Of a stretch of 64,000 nt of DNA, positions 1 through 15,000 are shown piece by piece. The position numbers were made by a program, and so were the translations under genes. Position 1 is the first letter of the stretch, and every line of letters begins with the position of its first letter. This stretch comes from Antedon mediterranea (lineage: Eukaryota > Echinodermata > Crinoidea > Comatulida > Antedonidae). The stretch is from the NCBI RefSeq assembly GCF_964355755.1, contig NC_092675.1, positions 24,406,412-24,470,411 of the forward strand. Direction: 5' to 3'. Under the pieces are notes generated by a model that was not told where the DNA came from, searched no databases, and saw nothing but the letters and a program-made list of their open reading frames with translations.

Positions 1-3000
1 CAGTAATTGATTCACCGACCGTAGCAGCAACACATACAGTACCGTTAACATTAGTGGTATGCATTTCAATTATTCCTGATGACTTCTCCCACACGCTAAA
101 ACAAAACAGGTAAACAAACAATAGTAAATGTAATAGAAAATAATATCATCAATGAACATACAGCCTCAATACTTAATTTCCATAAAATATAGGAGAATAA
201 CTTTGATTTGTAACCAAACATATTATTTAAAACTTACGTTATGTTTGTAAAAATAACTGGTTCAAGACACTGGTCATCACCACAAGTTTGAATATGAACA
301 CATCCCATTGCATACGGTGTAGTAAATGATTCTGGTAATTGTGTTGTTTGTTCCCGACATTGGAGAACAAGAGCAACTTCGCTACAAGTTCCTACCACAC
401 AATAACCGGTGGTTTCCGGAATGACTGTTGCATTAGCAATTGATCCATCCTCACATAACGCAGAAACAGTAATTGATTCACCGACCGTAGCAGCAACACA
501 TAAAGTACCGTTAACATTAGTGGTATGCATTTCAATTATTCCTGATGACTTCTCCAACACGCTAAAACAAAACAGGTACACAAACAATAGTATATGTAAT
601 AGAAAATAATAACATCAATAAAAATACGGCATCAATACTTAATTTCTATCAATTATGGAAGAATAACTTTGATTTGTTACCGAAACATATTATTTAAAAC
701 TTACGTTATGTTTGTATAAATAACTGGTTCAAGACACTGGTCATCACCACAAGTTTGAATATGAACACATCCCATTGCATACGGTGTAGTAAATGTTTCT
801 GGTAATTGTGTTGTTTGTTCCCGACATTGGAGAATAAGAGCAACTTCGCTACAAGTTCCTACTTGACAATCAGCGGTAGTTTCCGGAGTGACTGTTGCAT
901 TGGCAATTGATCCATCTTCACATAACGCAGAAACAGTAATTGATTCACCGACCGTAGCAGCAACACATACAGTACCGTTAACATTAGTGGTATGCATTTC
1001 AATTATTCCTGATGACTTCTCCCACACGCTAAAACAAAACAGGTAAACAAACAATAGTAAATGTAATAGAAAATAATATCATCAATGAACATACAGCCTC
1101 AATACTTAATTTCCATAAAATATAGGAGAATAACTTTGATTTGTAACCAAACATATTATTTAAAACTTACGTTATGTTTGTAAAAATAACTGGTTCAAGA
1201 CACTGGTCATCACCACAAGTTTGAATATGAACACATCCCATTGCATACGGTGTAGTAAATGATTCTGGTAATTGTGTTGTTTGTTCCCGACATTGGAGAA
1301 TAAGAGCAACTTCGCTACAAGTTCCTACTTGACAATCACCGGTGGTTTCCGGAATGACTGTTGCATTAGCAATTGATCCATCCTCACATAACGCAGAAAC
1401 AGTAATTGATTCACCGACCGTAGCAGCAACACATACAGTACCGTTAACATTAGTGGTATGCATTTCAATTATTCCTGATGACATCTCCAACACGCTAAAA
1501 CAAAACAGGTAAACAAACAATAGTATATGTAATAGAAAATAATATCATCAATAAAAATACGGCATCAATACTTAATTTCTATCAATTATGGAAGAATAAC
1601 TTTGATTTGTTACCGAAACATATTATTTAAAACTTACGTTATGTTTGTATAAATAACTGGTTCAAGACACTGGTCGTCAGCACAAGTTTGAATATGAACA
1701 CAACCCATTGCATACGGTGTAGTAAATTTTTCTGGTAATTGTGTTGTTTGTTCCCGACATTGGAGAATAAGAGCAACTTCGCTACAAGTTCCTATTTGAC
1801 AATCACCGGTAGTTTCCGGAGTTACTGTTGCATTGGCAATTGATCCATCTTCACATAACGCAGAAACAGTAATTGATTCACCGACCGTAGCAGCAACACA
1901 TACAGTACCGTTAACATTAGTGGTATGCATTTCAATTATTCCTGATGCCTTCTCCCACACGCTAAAACAAAACAGGTAAACAAACAATAGTAAATGTAAT
2001 AGAAAATAATATCATCAATGAACATACAGCCTCAATACTTAATTTCCATAAAATATAGGAGAATAACTTTGATTTGTAACCAAACATATTATTTAAAACT
2101 TACGTTATGTTTGTAAAAATAACTGGTTCAAGACACTGGTCATCACCACAAGTTTGAATATGAACACATCCCATTGCATACGGTGTGGTAAATGATTCTG
2201 GTAATTGTGTTGTTTGTTCCCGACATTGGAGAATAAGAGCAACTTCGCTACAAGTTCCTACCACACAATAACCGGTGGTTTCCGGAATGACTGTTGCATT
2301 AGCAATTGATCCATCCTCACATAACGCAGAAACAGTAATTGATTCACCGACCGTAGCAGCAACACATACAGTACCGTTAACATTAGTGGTATGCATTTCA
2401 ATTATTCCTGATGACTTCTCGAACACGCTAAAACAAAACAGGTAAACAAACAATAGTAAATGTAATAGAAAATAATATCATCAATAAAAATACGGCATCA
2501 ATACTTAATTTCTATCAATTATGGAAGAATAACTTTGATTTGTTACCGAAACATATTATTTAAAACTTACGTTATGTTTGTATAAATAACTGGTTCAAGA
2601 CACTGGTCGTCAGCACAAGTTTGAATATGAACACAACCCATTGCATACGGTGTAGTAAATTTTTCTGGTAATTGTGTTGTTTGTTCCCGACATTGGAGAA
2701 TAAGAGCAACTTCGCTACAAGTTCCTATTTGACAATCACCGGTAGTTTCTGGAGTGACTGTTGCATTGGCAATTGATCCATCTTCACATAACGCAGAAAC
2801 AGTAATTGATTCACCGACCGTAGCAGCAACACATACAGTACCGTTAACATTAGTGGTATGCATTTCAATTATTCCTGATGACTTCTCCCACACGCTAAAC
2901 AAAACAGGTAAACAAACAATAGTAAATGTAATAGAAAATAATATCATCAATGAACATACAGCCTCAATACTTAATTTCCATAAAATATAGGAGAATAACT

Positions 3001-6000
3001 TTGATTTGTAACCAAACATATTATTTAAAACTTACGTTATGTTTGTAAAAATAACTGGTTCAAGACACTGGTCATCACCACAAGTTTGAATATGAACACA
3101 TCCCATTGCATACGGTGTAGTAAATGATTCTGGTAATTGTGTTGTTTGTTCCCGACATTGGAGAACAAGAGCAACTTCGCTACAAGTTCCTACCACACAA
3201 TAACCGGTGGTTTCCGGAATGACTGTTGCATTAGCAATTGATCCATACTCACATAACGCAGAAACAGTAATTGATTCACCGACCGTAGCAGCAACACATA
3301 AAGTACCGTTAACATTAGTGGTATGCATTTCAATTATTCCTGATGACTTCTCCAACACGCTAAAACAAAACAGGTAAACAAACAATAGTATATGTAATAG
3401 AAAATAATATCATCAATAAAAATACGGCATCAATACTTAATTTCTATCAATTATGGAAGAATAAATTTGATTTGTTACCGAAACATATTATTTAAAACTT
3501 ACGTTATGTTTGTATAAATAACTGGTTCAAGACACTGGTCGTCAGCACAAGTTTGAATATGAACACAACCCATTGCATACGGTGTAGTAAATTTTTCTGG
3601 TAATTGTGTTGTTTGTTCCCGACATTGGAGAATAAGAGCAACTTCGCTACAGGTTCCTACTTGACAATCACCGGTGGTTTCCGGAGTGACTGTTGCATTG
3701 GCAATTGATCCATCTTCACATAACGCAGAAACAGTAATTGATTCACCGACCGTAGCAGCAACACATACAGTACCGTTAACATTAGTGGTATGCAATTCAA
3801 TAATTCCTGATGAATTCTCCAACACGCTAAAACAAAACAGGTAAACAAACAAAAGTAAATTTAACAGAAAATAATATCATCAATGAACATACAGCCTCAA
3901 TACTTAATTTCCATAAAATATGGGAGAATAACTTTGGTTTGTAACCGAAACATATTATTTAAAACTTACGTTATGTTTGTAAAAATAACTGGTTCAAGAC
4001 ACTGGTCGTCAGCACAAGTTTGAATATGAACACAACCCATTGCATACGGTGTAGTAAATATTTCTGGTAATTGTGTTGTTTGTTCCCGACATTGGAGAAT
4101 AAGAGCAACTTCGCTACAAGTTCCTACTTGACAATCACCGGTGGTTTCCGGAGTGACTGTTGCATTGGCAATTGATCCATCTTCACATAACGCAGAAACA
4201 GTAATTGATTCACCGATCGTAGCAGCAACACATACAGTACCGTTAACATAAGTGGTATGCATTTCAATTATTCCTGATGACTTCTCCAACACGCTAAAAC
4301 AAAACAGGTAAACAAACAATAGTAAATTTAACAGAAAATAATATCATCAATGAACATACAGCCTCAATACTTAATTTCCATAAAATATGGGAGAATAACT
4401 CTGATTTGTAACCAAACATATTATTTAAAACTTACGTTATGTTTGTAAAAATAACTGGTTCAAGACATTGGTCATCACCACAAGTTTGAATATGAACACA
4501 ACCCATTGCATACGGTGTAGTAAATGTTTCTGGTAATTGTGTTGTTTGTTCCCGACATTGGAGAACAAGAGCAACTTCGCTACAAGTTCCTACTTGACAA
4601 TCACCGGTGGTTTCCAGAGTGACTGTTGCATTGGCAATTGATCCATCTTCACATAACGCAGAAACAGTAATTGAATCACCGATCGTAGCAGCAACACATA
4701 CAGTACCGTTAACATTAGTGGTATGCATTTCAATTATTCCTGATGACTTCTCCAACACGCTAAAACAAAAGAGGTAAACAAACAATAGTAAATTTAACAG
4801 AAAATAATATCATCAATGAACATACAGCCTCAATACTTAATTTCCATAAAATATGGGAGAATAACTCTCATTTGTAACCAAACATATTATTTAAAACTTA
4901 CGTTATGTTTGTAAAAATAACTGGTTCAAGACATTGGTCATCACCACAAGTTTGAATATGAACACAACCCATTGCATACGGTGTAGTAAATGTTTCTGGT
5001 AATTGTGTTGTTTGTTCCCGACATTGGAGAATAAGAGCAACTTCGCTACAAGTTCCTACTTGACAATCACCGGTGGTTTCCGGAGTGACTGTTGCATTGG
5101 CAATTGATCCATCTTCACATAACGCAGAAACAATAATTGATTCACCGACCGTAGCAGCAACACATACAGTACCGTTAACATTAGTGGTATGCATTTCAAT
5201 TATTCCTGATGACTTCTCCAACACGCTAAAACAAAACAGGTAAACAAACAATAGTAAATGTAATAGAAAATAATATCATCAATGAAAATACGGCATCAAT
5301 ACTTAATTTCTATCAATTATGGAAGAATAACTTTGATTTGTTACCGAAACATATTATTTAAAACTTACGTTATGTTTGTAAAAATAACTGGTTCAAGACA
5401 CTGGTCGTCAGCACAAGTTTGAATATGAACACAACCCATTACATACGGTGTAGTAAATATTTCTGGTAATTGTGTTGTTTGTTCCCGACATTGGAGAATA
5501 AGAGCAACTTCGCTACAAGTTCCTAAAACACAATCACTGGTGGTTTCCGGAATGACTGTTGCATTAGCAATTGAGCCATCCTCACATAACGCCGAAATAG
5601 TAATTGATTCACCGACCGTAGCAGCAACACATACAGTACCGTTAACATTAGTGGTATGCATTTCAATTATTCCTGATGACATCTCCAACACGCTAAAACA
5701 AAACAGGTAAACAAACAATAGTAAATGTAATAGAAAATAATATCATCAATGAACATACAGCCTCAATACTTAATTTCCATAAAATATGGGAGAATAACTT
5801 TGATTTGTAACCAAACATATTATTTAAAACTTACGTTATGTTTGTAAAAATAACTGGTTCAAGACATTGGTCATCACCACAAGTTTGAATATGAACACAT
5901 CCCATTGCATACGGTGTAGTAAATGATTCTGGTAATTGTGTTGTTTGTTCCCGACATTGGAGAATAAGAGCAACTTCGCTACAAGTTCCTACCACACAAT

Positions 6001-9000
6001 CACCGGTGGTTTCCGGAATGACTGTTGCATTAGCAATTGATCCATCCTCACATAACGCAGAAACAGTAATTGATTCACCGACCGTAGCAGCAACACATAC
6101 AGTACCGTTAACATTAGTGGTATGCATTTCAATTATTCCTGATGACTTCTCCAACACGCTAAAACAAAACAGGTAAACAAACAATAGTAAATTTAACAGA
6201 AAATAATATCATCAATGAACATACAGCCTCAATACTTAATTTCCATAAAATATGGGAGAATAACTCTGATTTGTAACCAAACATATTATTTAAAACTTAC
6301 GTTATGTTTGTAAAAATAACTGGTTCAAGACATTGGTCATCACCACAAGTTTGAATATGAACACAACCCATTGCATACGGTGTAGTAAATGTTTCTGGTA
6401 ATTGTGTTGTTTGTTCCCGACATTGGAGAATAAGAGCAACTTCGCTACAAGTTCCTACTTGACAATCACCGGTGGTTTCCAGAGTGACTGTTGCATTGGC
6501 AATTGATCCATCTTCACATAACGCAGAAACAGTAATTGATTCACCGATCGTAGCAGCAACACATACAGTACCGTTAACATTAGTGGTATGCATTTCAATT
6601 ATTCCTGATGACTTCTCCAACACGCTAAAACAAAAGAGGTAAACAAACAATAGTAAATTTAACAGAAAATAATATCATCAATGAACATACAGCCTCAATA
6701 CTTAATTTCCATAAAATATGGGAGAATAACTCTCATTTGTAACCAAACATATTATTTAAAACTTACGTTATGTTTGTAAAAATAACTGGTTCAAGACATT
6801 GGTCATCACCACAAGTTTGCATATGAACACAACCCATTGCATACGGTGTAGTAAATGTTTCTGGTAATTGTGTTGTTTGTTCCCGACATTGGAGAATAAG
6901 AGCAACTTCGCTACAAGTTCCTACTTGACAATCACCGGTGGTTTCCGGAGTGACTGTTGCATTGGCAATTGATCCATCTTCACATAACGCAGAAACAATA
7001 ATTGATTCACCGACCGTAGCAGCAACACATACAGTACCGTTAACATTAGTGGTATGCATTTCAATTATTCCTAATGACTTCTCCAACACGCTAAAACAAA
7101 ACAGGTAAACAAACAATAGTAAATGTAATAGAAAATAATATCATCAATGAAAATACGGCATCAATACTTAATTTCTATCAATTATGGAAGAATAACTTTG
7201 ATTTGTTACCGAAACATATTATTTAAAACTTACGTTATGTTTGTAAAAATAACTGGTTCAAGACACTGGTCGTCAGCACAAGTTTGAATATGAACACAAC
7301 CCATTACATACGGTGTAGTAAATATTTCTGGTAATTGTGTTGTTTGTTCCCGACATTGGAGAATAAGAGCAACTTCGCTACAAGTTCCTAAAACACAATC
7401 ACTGGTGGTTTCCGGAATGACTGTTGCATTAGCAATTGAGCCATCCTCACATAACGCCGAAATAGTAATTGATTCACCGACCGTAGCAGCAACACATACA
7501 GTACCGTTAACATTAGTGGTATGCATTTCAATTATTCCTGATGACATCTCCAACACGCTAAAACAAAACAGGTAAACAAACAATAGTAAATGTAATAGAA
7601 AATAATATCATCAATGAACATACAGCCTCAATACTTAATTTCCATAAAATATGGGAGAATAACTTTGATTTGTAACCAAACATATTATTTAAAACTTACG
7701 TTATGTTTGTAAAAATAACTGGTTCAAGACATTGGTCATCACCACAAGTTTGAATATGAACACATCCCATTGCATACGGTGTAGTAAATGATTCTGGTAA
7801 TTGTGTTGTTTGTTCCCGACATTGGAGAATAAGAGCAACTTCGCTACAAGTTCCTACCACACAATCACCGGTGGTTTCCGGAATGACTGTTGCATTAGCA
7901 ATTGATCCATCCTCACATAACGCAGAAACAGTAATTGATTCACCGACCGTAGCAGCAACACATACAGTACCGTTAACATTAGTGGTATGCATTTCAATTA
8001 TTCCTGATGACTTCTCCAACACGCTAAAACAAAACAGGTAAACAAACAATAGTAAATTTAACAGAAAATAATATCATCAATGAACATACAGCCTCAATAC
8101 TTCATTTCCATAAATATGGAAGAATAACTTTGGTTTGTAACCGAAACATATTATTAAAAACTTACGTTATGTTTGAAAAAATAACTGGTTCAAGACACTG
8201 GTCGTCAGCACAAGTTTGAATATGAACACAACCCATTGCATACGGTGTAGTAAATGTTTCTGGTAATTGTGTTGTTTGTTCCCGACATTGGAGAATAAGA
8301 GCAACTTCGCTACAGGTTCCTACTTGACAATCACCGGTGGTTTCCGGAGTGACTGTTGCATTGGCAATTGATCCATCTTCACATAACGCAGAAACAGTAA
8401 TTGATTCACCGACCGTAGCAGCAACACATACAGTACCGTTAACATTAGTGGTATGCAATTCAATAATTCCTGATGAATTCTCCAACACGCTAAAACAAAA
8501 CAGGTAAACAAACAAAAGTAAATTTAACAGAAAATAATATCATCAATGAACATACAGCCTCAATACTTAATTTCCATAAAATATGGGAGAATAACTTTGG
8601 TTTGTAACCGAAACATATTATTTAAAACTTACGTTATGTTTGTAAAAATAACTGGTTCAAGACACTGGTCGTCAACACAAGTTTGAATATGAACACAACC
8701 CATTGCATACGGTGTAGTAAATGTTTCTGGTAATTGTGTTGTTTGTTCCCGACATTGGAGAATAAGAGCAACTTCGCTACAAGTTCCTACCACACAATCA
8801 CCGGTGGTTTCCGGAATGACTGTTGCATTAGCAATTGAGCCATCCTCACATAACGCCGAAATAGTAATTGATTCACCGACCGTAGCAGCAACACATACAG
8901 TACCGTTAACATTAGTGGTATGCATTTCAATTATTCCTGATGACATCTCCAACACGCTAAAACAAAACAGGTAAACAAACAATAGTAAATGTAATAGAAA

Positions 9001-12000
9001 ATAATATCATCAATGAACATACAGCCTCAATACTTAATTTCCATAAAATATGGGAGAATAACTTTGATTTGTAACCAAACATATTATTTAAAACTTACGT
9101 TATGTTTGTAAAAATAACTGGTTCAAGACATTGGTCATCACCACAAGTTTGAATATGAACACATCCCATTGCATACGGTGTAGTAAATGATTCTGGTAAT
9201 TGTGTTGTTTGTTCCCGACATTGGAGAATAAGAGCAACTTCGCTACAAGTTCCTACCACACAATCACCGGTGGTTTCCGGAATGACTGTTGCATTAGCAA
9301 TTGATCCATCCTCACATAACGCAGAAACAGTAATTGATTCACCGACCGTAGCAGCAATACATACAGTTCCGTTAACATTAGTGGTATGCATTTCAATTAT
9401 TCCTGATGACTTCTCCAACACGCTAAAACAAAACAGGTAAACAAACAATAGTAAATGTAATAGAAAATAATATCATCAATGAAAATACGGCATCAATACT
9501 TAATTTCTATCAATTATGGAAGAATAACTTTAATTTGTTACCGAAACATATTATTTAAAACTTACGTTATGTTTTTAAAAATAACTGGTTCAAGACACTG
9601 GTCGTCAGCACAAGTTTGAATATGAACACAACCCATTACATACGGTGTAGTAAATGTTTCTGGTAATTGTGTTGTTTGTTCCCGACATTGGAGAATAAGA
9701 GCAACTTCGCTACAAGTTCCTACTTGACAATCACCGGTGGTTTCCAGAGTGACTGTTGCATTGGCAATTGATCCATCTTCACATAACGCAGAAACAGTAA
9801 TTGATTCACCGATCGTAGCAGCAACACATACAGTACCGTTAACATTAGTGGTATGCATTTCAATTATTCCTGATGACTTCTCCAACACGCTAAAACAAAA
9901 CAGGTAAACAAACAATAGTAAATTTAACAGAAAATAATATCATCAATGAACATACAGCCTCAATACTTAATTTCCATAAAATATGGGAGAATAACTCTGA
10001 TTTGTAACCAAACATATTATTTAAAACTTACGTTATGTTTGTAAAAATAACTGGTTCAAGACATTGGTCATCACCACAAGTTTGAATATGAACACAACCC
10101 ATTGCATACGGTGTAGTAAATGTTTCTGGTAATTGTGTTGTTTGTTCCCGACATTGGAGAATAAGAGCAACTTCGCTACAAGTTCCTACTTGACAATCAC
10201 CGGTGGTTTCCGGAGTGACTGTTGCATTGGCAGTTGATCCATCTTCACATAACGCAGAAACAGTAATTGATTCACCGACCGTAGCAGCAACACATACAGT
10301 ACCATTAACATTAGTGGTATGCAATTCAATTATTCCTGATGAATTCTCCAACACGCTAAAACAAAACAGGTAAACAAACAATAGTAAATTTAACAGAAAA
10401 TAATATCATCAATGAACATACAGCCTCAATACTTAATTTCCATAAAATATGGGAGAATAACTTTGGTTTGTAACCGAAACATATTATTTAAAACTTACGT
10501 TATGTTTGTAAAAATAACTGGTTCAAGACACTGGTCGTCAGCACAAGTTTGAATATGAACACAACCCATTGCATACGGTGTAGTAAATATTTCTGGTAAT
10601 TGTGTTGTTTGTTCCCGACATTGGAGAATAAGAGCAACTTCGCTACAAGTTCCTACTTGACAATCACCGGTGGTTTCCGGAGTGACTGTTGCATTGGCAA
10701 TTGATCCATCTTCACATAACGCAGAAACAGTAATTAATTCACCGATCGTAGCAGCAACACATACAGTACCGTTAACATTAGTGGTATGCATTTCAATTAT
10801 TCCTGATGACTTCTCCAACACGCTAAAACAAAACAGGTAAACAAACAATAGTAAATTTAACAGAAAATAATATCATCAATGAACATACAGCCTCAATACT
10901 TAATTTCCATAAAATATGGGAGAATAACTTTGGTTTGTAACCGAAACATATTATTTAAAACTTACGTTATGTTTGTAAAAATAACTGGTTCAAGACACTG
11001 GTCGTCAGCACAAGTTTGAATATGAACACAACCCATTGCATACGGTGTAGTAACAATTTCTGGTAATTGTGTTGTTTGTTCCCGACATTGGAGAATAAGA
11101 GCAACTTCGCTACAAGTTCCTACTTGACAATCACCGGTGGTTTCCGGAGTGACTGTTGCATTGGCAATTGATCCATCTTCACATAACGCAGAAACAGTAA
11201 TTGATTCACCGATCGTAGCAGCAACACATACAGTACCGTTAACATTAGTGGTATGCATTTCAATTATTCCTGATGACTTCTCCAACACGCTAAAACAAAA
11301 CAGGTAAACAAACAATAGTAAATTTAACAGAAAATAATATCATCAATGAACATACAGCCTCAATACTTAATTTCCATAAAATATGGGAGAATAACTCTGA
11401 TTTGTAACCGAAACATATTATTTAAAACTTACGTTATGTTTGTAAAAATAACTGGTTCAAGACATTGGTCATCACCACAAGTTTGAATATTAACACAACC
11501 CATTGCATACGGTGTAGTAAATGTTTCTGGTAATTGTGTTGTTTGTTCCCGACATTGGAGAATAACAGCAACTTCGCTACAAGTTCCTACTTGACAATCA
11601 CCGGTGGTTTCCAGAGTGACTGTTGCATTGGCAATTGATCCATCTTCACATAACGCAGAAACAGTAATTGATTCACCGATCGTAGCAGCAACACATACAG
11701 TACCGTTAACATTAGTGGTATGCATTTCAATTATTCCTGATGACTTCTCCCACACGCTAAAACAAAAGAGGTAAACAAACAATAGTAAATTTAACAGAAA
11801 ATAATATCATCAATGAACATACAGCCTCAATACTTAATTTCCATAAAATATGGGAGAATAACTCTGATTTGTAACCAAACATATTATTTAAAACTTACGT
11901 TATGTTTGTAAAAATAACTGGTTCAAGACATTGGTCATCACCACAAGTTTGAATATGAACACAACCCATTGCATACGGTGTAGTAAATGTTTCTGGTAAT

Positions 12001-15000
12001 TGTGTTGTTTGTTCCCGACATTGGAGAATAAGAGCAACTTCGCTACAAGTTCCTACTTGACAATCACCGGTGGTTTCCGGAGTGACTGTTGCATTGGCAA
12101 TTGATCCATCTTCACATAACGCAGAAACAGTAATTGATTCACCGACCGTAGCAGCAACACATATAGTACCGTTAACATTAGTGGTATGCATTTCAATTAT
12201 TCCTGATGACTTCTCCAACACGCTAAAACAAAACAGGTAAACAAACAATAGTAAATGTAATAGAAAATAATATCATCAATGAAAATAAGGCATCAATACT
12301 TAATTTCTATCAATTATGGAAGAATAACTTTGATTTGTTACCGAAACATATTATTTAAAACTTACGTTATGTTTGTAAAAATAACTGGTTCAAGACACTG
12401 GTCGTCAGCACAAGTTTGAATATGAACACAACCCATTACATACGGTGTAGTCAATTTTTCTGGTAATTGTGTTGTTTGTTCCCGACATTGGAGAATAAGA
12501 GCAACTTCGCTACAAGTTCCTAAAACACAATCACTGGTGGTCTCGGGAGTTACTGTGGCATTGGCAATTGATCCATCTTCACATAACGCAGAAACAATAA
12601 TTGATTCACCGACCGTAGCAGCAACACATACAGTACCGTTAACATTAGTGGTATGCATTTCAATTATTCCTGATGACTTCTCCAACACGCTAAAACAAAA
12701 CAGGTAAACAAACAATAGTAAATTTAACAGAAAATAATATCATCAATGAACATACAGCCTCAATACTTCATTTCCATAAAATATGGAAGAATAACTTTGG
12801 TTTGTAACAGAAACATATTATTAAAAACTAACGTTATGTTTGAAAAAATAACTGGTTCAAGACACTGGTCGTCAGCACAAGTTTGAATATGAACACAACC
12901 CATTGCATACGGTGTAGTAAATATTTCTGGTAATTGTGTTGTTTGTTCCCAACATTGGAGAATAAGAGCAACTTCGCTACAAGTTCCTACTTGACAATCA
13001 CCGGTGGTTTCCGGAGTGACTGTTGCATTGGCAGTTGATCCATCTTCACATAACGCAGAAACAGTAATTGATTCACCGACCGTAGCAGCAACACATACAG
13101 TACCATTAACATTAGTGGTATGCAATTCAATTATTCCTGATGAATTCTCCAACATGCTAAAACAAAACAGGTAAACAAACAATAGTAAATTTAACAGAAA
13201 ATAATATCATCAATGAACATACAGCCTCAATACTTAATTTCCATAAAATATGGGAGAATAACTTTGGTTTGTAACCGAAACATATTATTTAAAACTTACG
13301 CTATGTTTGTAAAAATAACTGGTTCAAGACACTGGTCGTCAGCACAAGTTTGAATATGAACACAACCCATTGCATACGGTGTAGTAAATATTTCTGGTAA
13401 TTGTGTTGTTTTTTCCCGACATTGGAGAATAAGAGCAACTTCGCTACAAGTTCCTACTTGACAATCACCGGTGGTTTCCGGAGTGACTGTTGCATTGGCA
13501 ATTGATCCATCTTCACATAACGCAGAAACAGTAATTAATTCACCGATCGTAGCAGCAACACATACAGTACCGTTAACATTAGTGGTATGCATTTCAATTA
13601 TTCCTGATGACTTCTCCAACACGCTAAAACAAAACAGGTAAACAAACAATAGTAAATTTAACAGAAAATAATATCATCAATGAACATACAGCCTCAATAC
13701 TTAATTTCCATAAAATATGGGAGAATAACTTTGGTTTGTAACCGAAACATATTATTTAAAACTTACGTTATGTTTGTAAAAATAACTGGTTCAAGACACT
13801 GGTCGTCAGCACAAGTTTGAATATGAACACAACCCATTGCATACGGTGTAGTAAATATTTCTGGTAATTGTGTTGTTTGTTCCCGACATTGGAGAATAAG
13901 AGCAACTTCGCTACAAGTTCCTACTTGACAATCACCGGTGGTTTCCGGAGTGACTGTTGCATTGGCAATTGATCCATCTTCACATAACGCAGAAACAGTA
14001 ATTGATTCACCGATCGTAGCAGCAACACATACAGTACCGTTAACATTAGTGGTATGCATTTCAATTATTCCTGATGACTTCTCCAACACGCTAAAACAAA
14101 ACAGGTAAACAAACAATAGTAAATTTAACAGAAAATAATATCATCAATGAACATACAGCCTCAATACTTAATTTCCATAAAATATGGGAGAATAACTCTG
14201 ATTTGTAACCAAACATATTATTTAAAACTTACGTTATGTTTGTAAAAATAACTGGTTCAAGACATTGGTCGTCAACACAAGTTTGAATATGAACACAACC
14301 CATTGCATACGGTGTAGTAAATGTTTCTGGTAATTGTGTTGTTTGTTCCCGACATTGGAGAATAAGAGCAACTTCGCTACAAGTTCCTACTTGACAATCA
14401 CCGGTGGTTTCCGGAGTGACTGTTGCATTGGCAATTGATCCATCTTCACATAACGCAGAAACAGTAATTGATTCACCGACCGTAGCAGCAACACATACAG
14501 TACCGTTAACATTAGTGGTATGCATTTCAATTATTCCTGATGACTTCTCCAACACGCTAAAACAAAACAGGTAAACAAACAATAGTAAATGTAATAGAAA
14601 ATAATATCATCAATGAAAATACGGCATCAATACTTAATTTCTATCAATTATGGAAGAATAACTTTGATTTGTTACCGAAACATATTATTTAAAACTTACG
14701 TTATGTTTGTAAAAATAACTGGTTCAAGACACTGGTCGTCAGCACAAGTTTGAATATGAACACAACCCATTACATACGGTGTAGTAAATATTTCTGGTAA
14801 TTGTGTTGTTTGTTCCCGACATTGGAGAATAAGAGCAACTTCGCTACAAGTTCCTAAAACACAATCACTGGTGGTCTCGGGAGTTACTGTTGCATTGGCA
14901 ATTGATCCATCTTCACATAACGCAGAAACAATAATTGATTCACCGACCGTAGCAGCAACACATACAGTACCGTTAACATTAGTGGTATGCATTTCAATTA

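Noticed and set aside
409-2990. Plus-strand open frames inside the array (for example 409-609 and 2754-2990; also 17203-17388, 17659-17844, 18114-18299)
   Set aside because: They are antisense shadows of the minus-strand module exons and repeat with each unit.
2571-3019. Longer 150-codon open frame suggesting a special module with an N-terminal hydrophobic segment
   Set aside because: A one-base deletion in the adjoining intron merely lets the frame read through it; the splice acceptor is intact.
3657-3848. Alternative-frame minus open frame, repeated at 8320-8511
   Set aside because: A frame shadow of the module exon; it lacks the cysteine pattern and exists only where a linked set of variants opens the frame.
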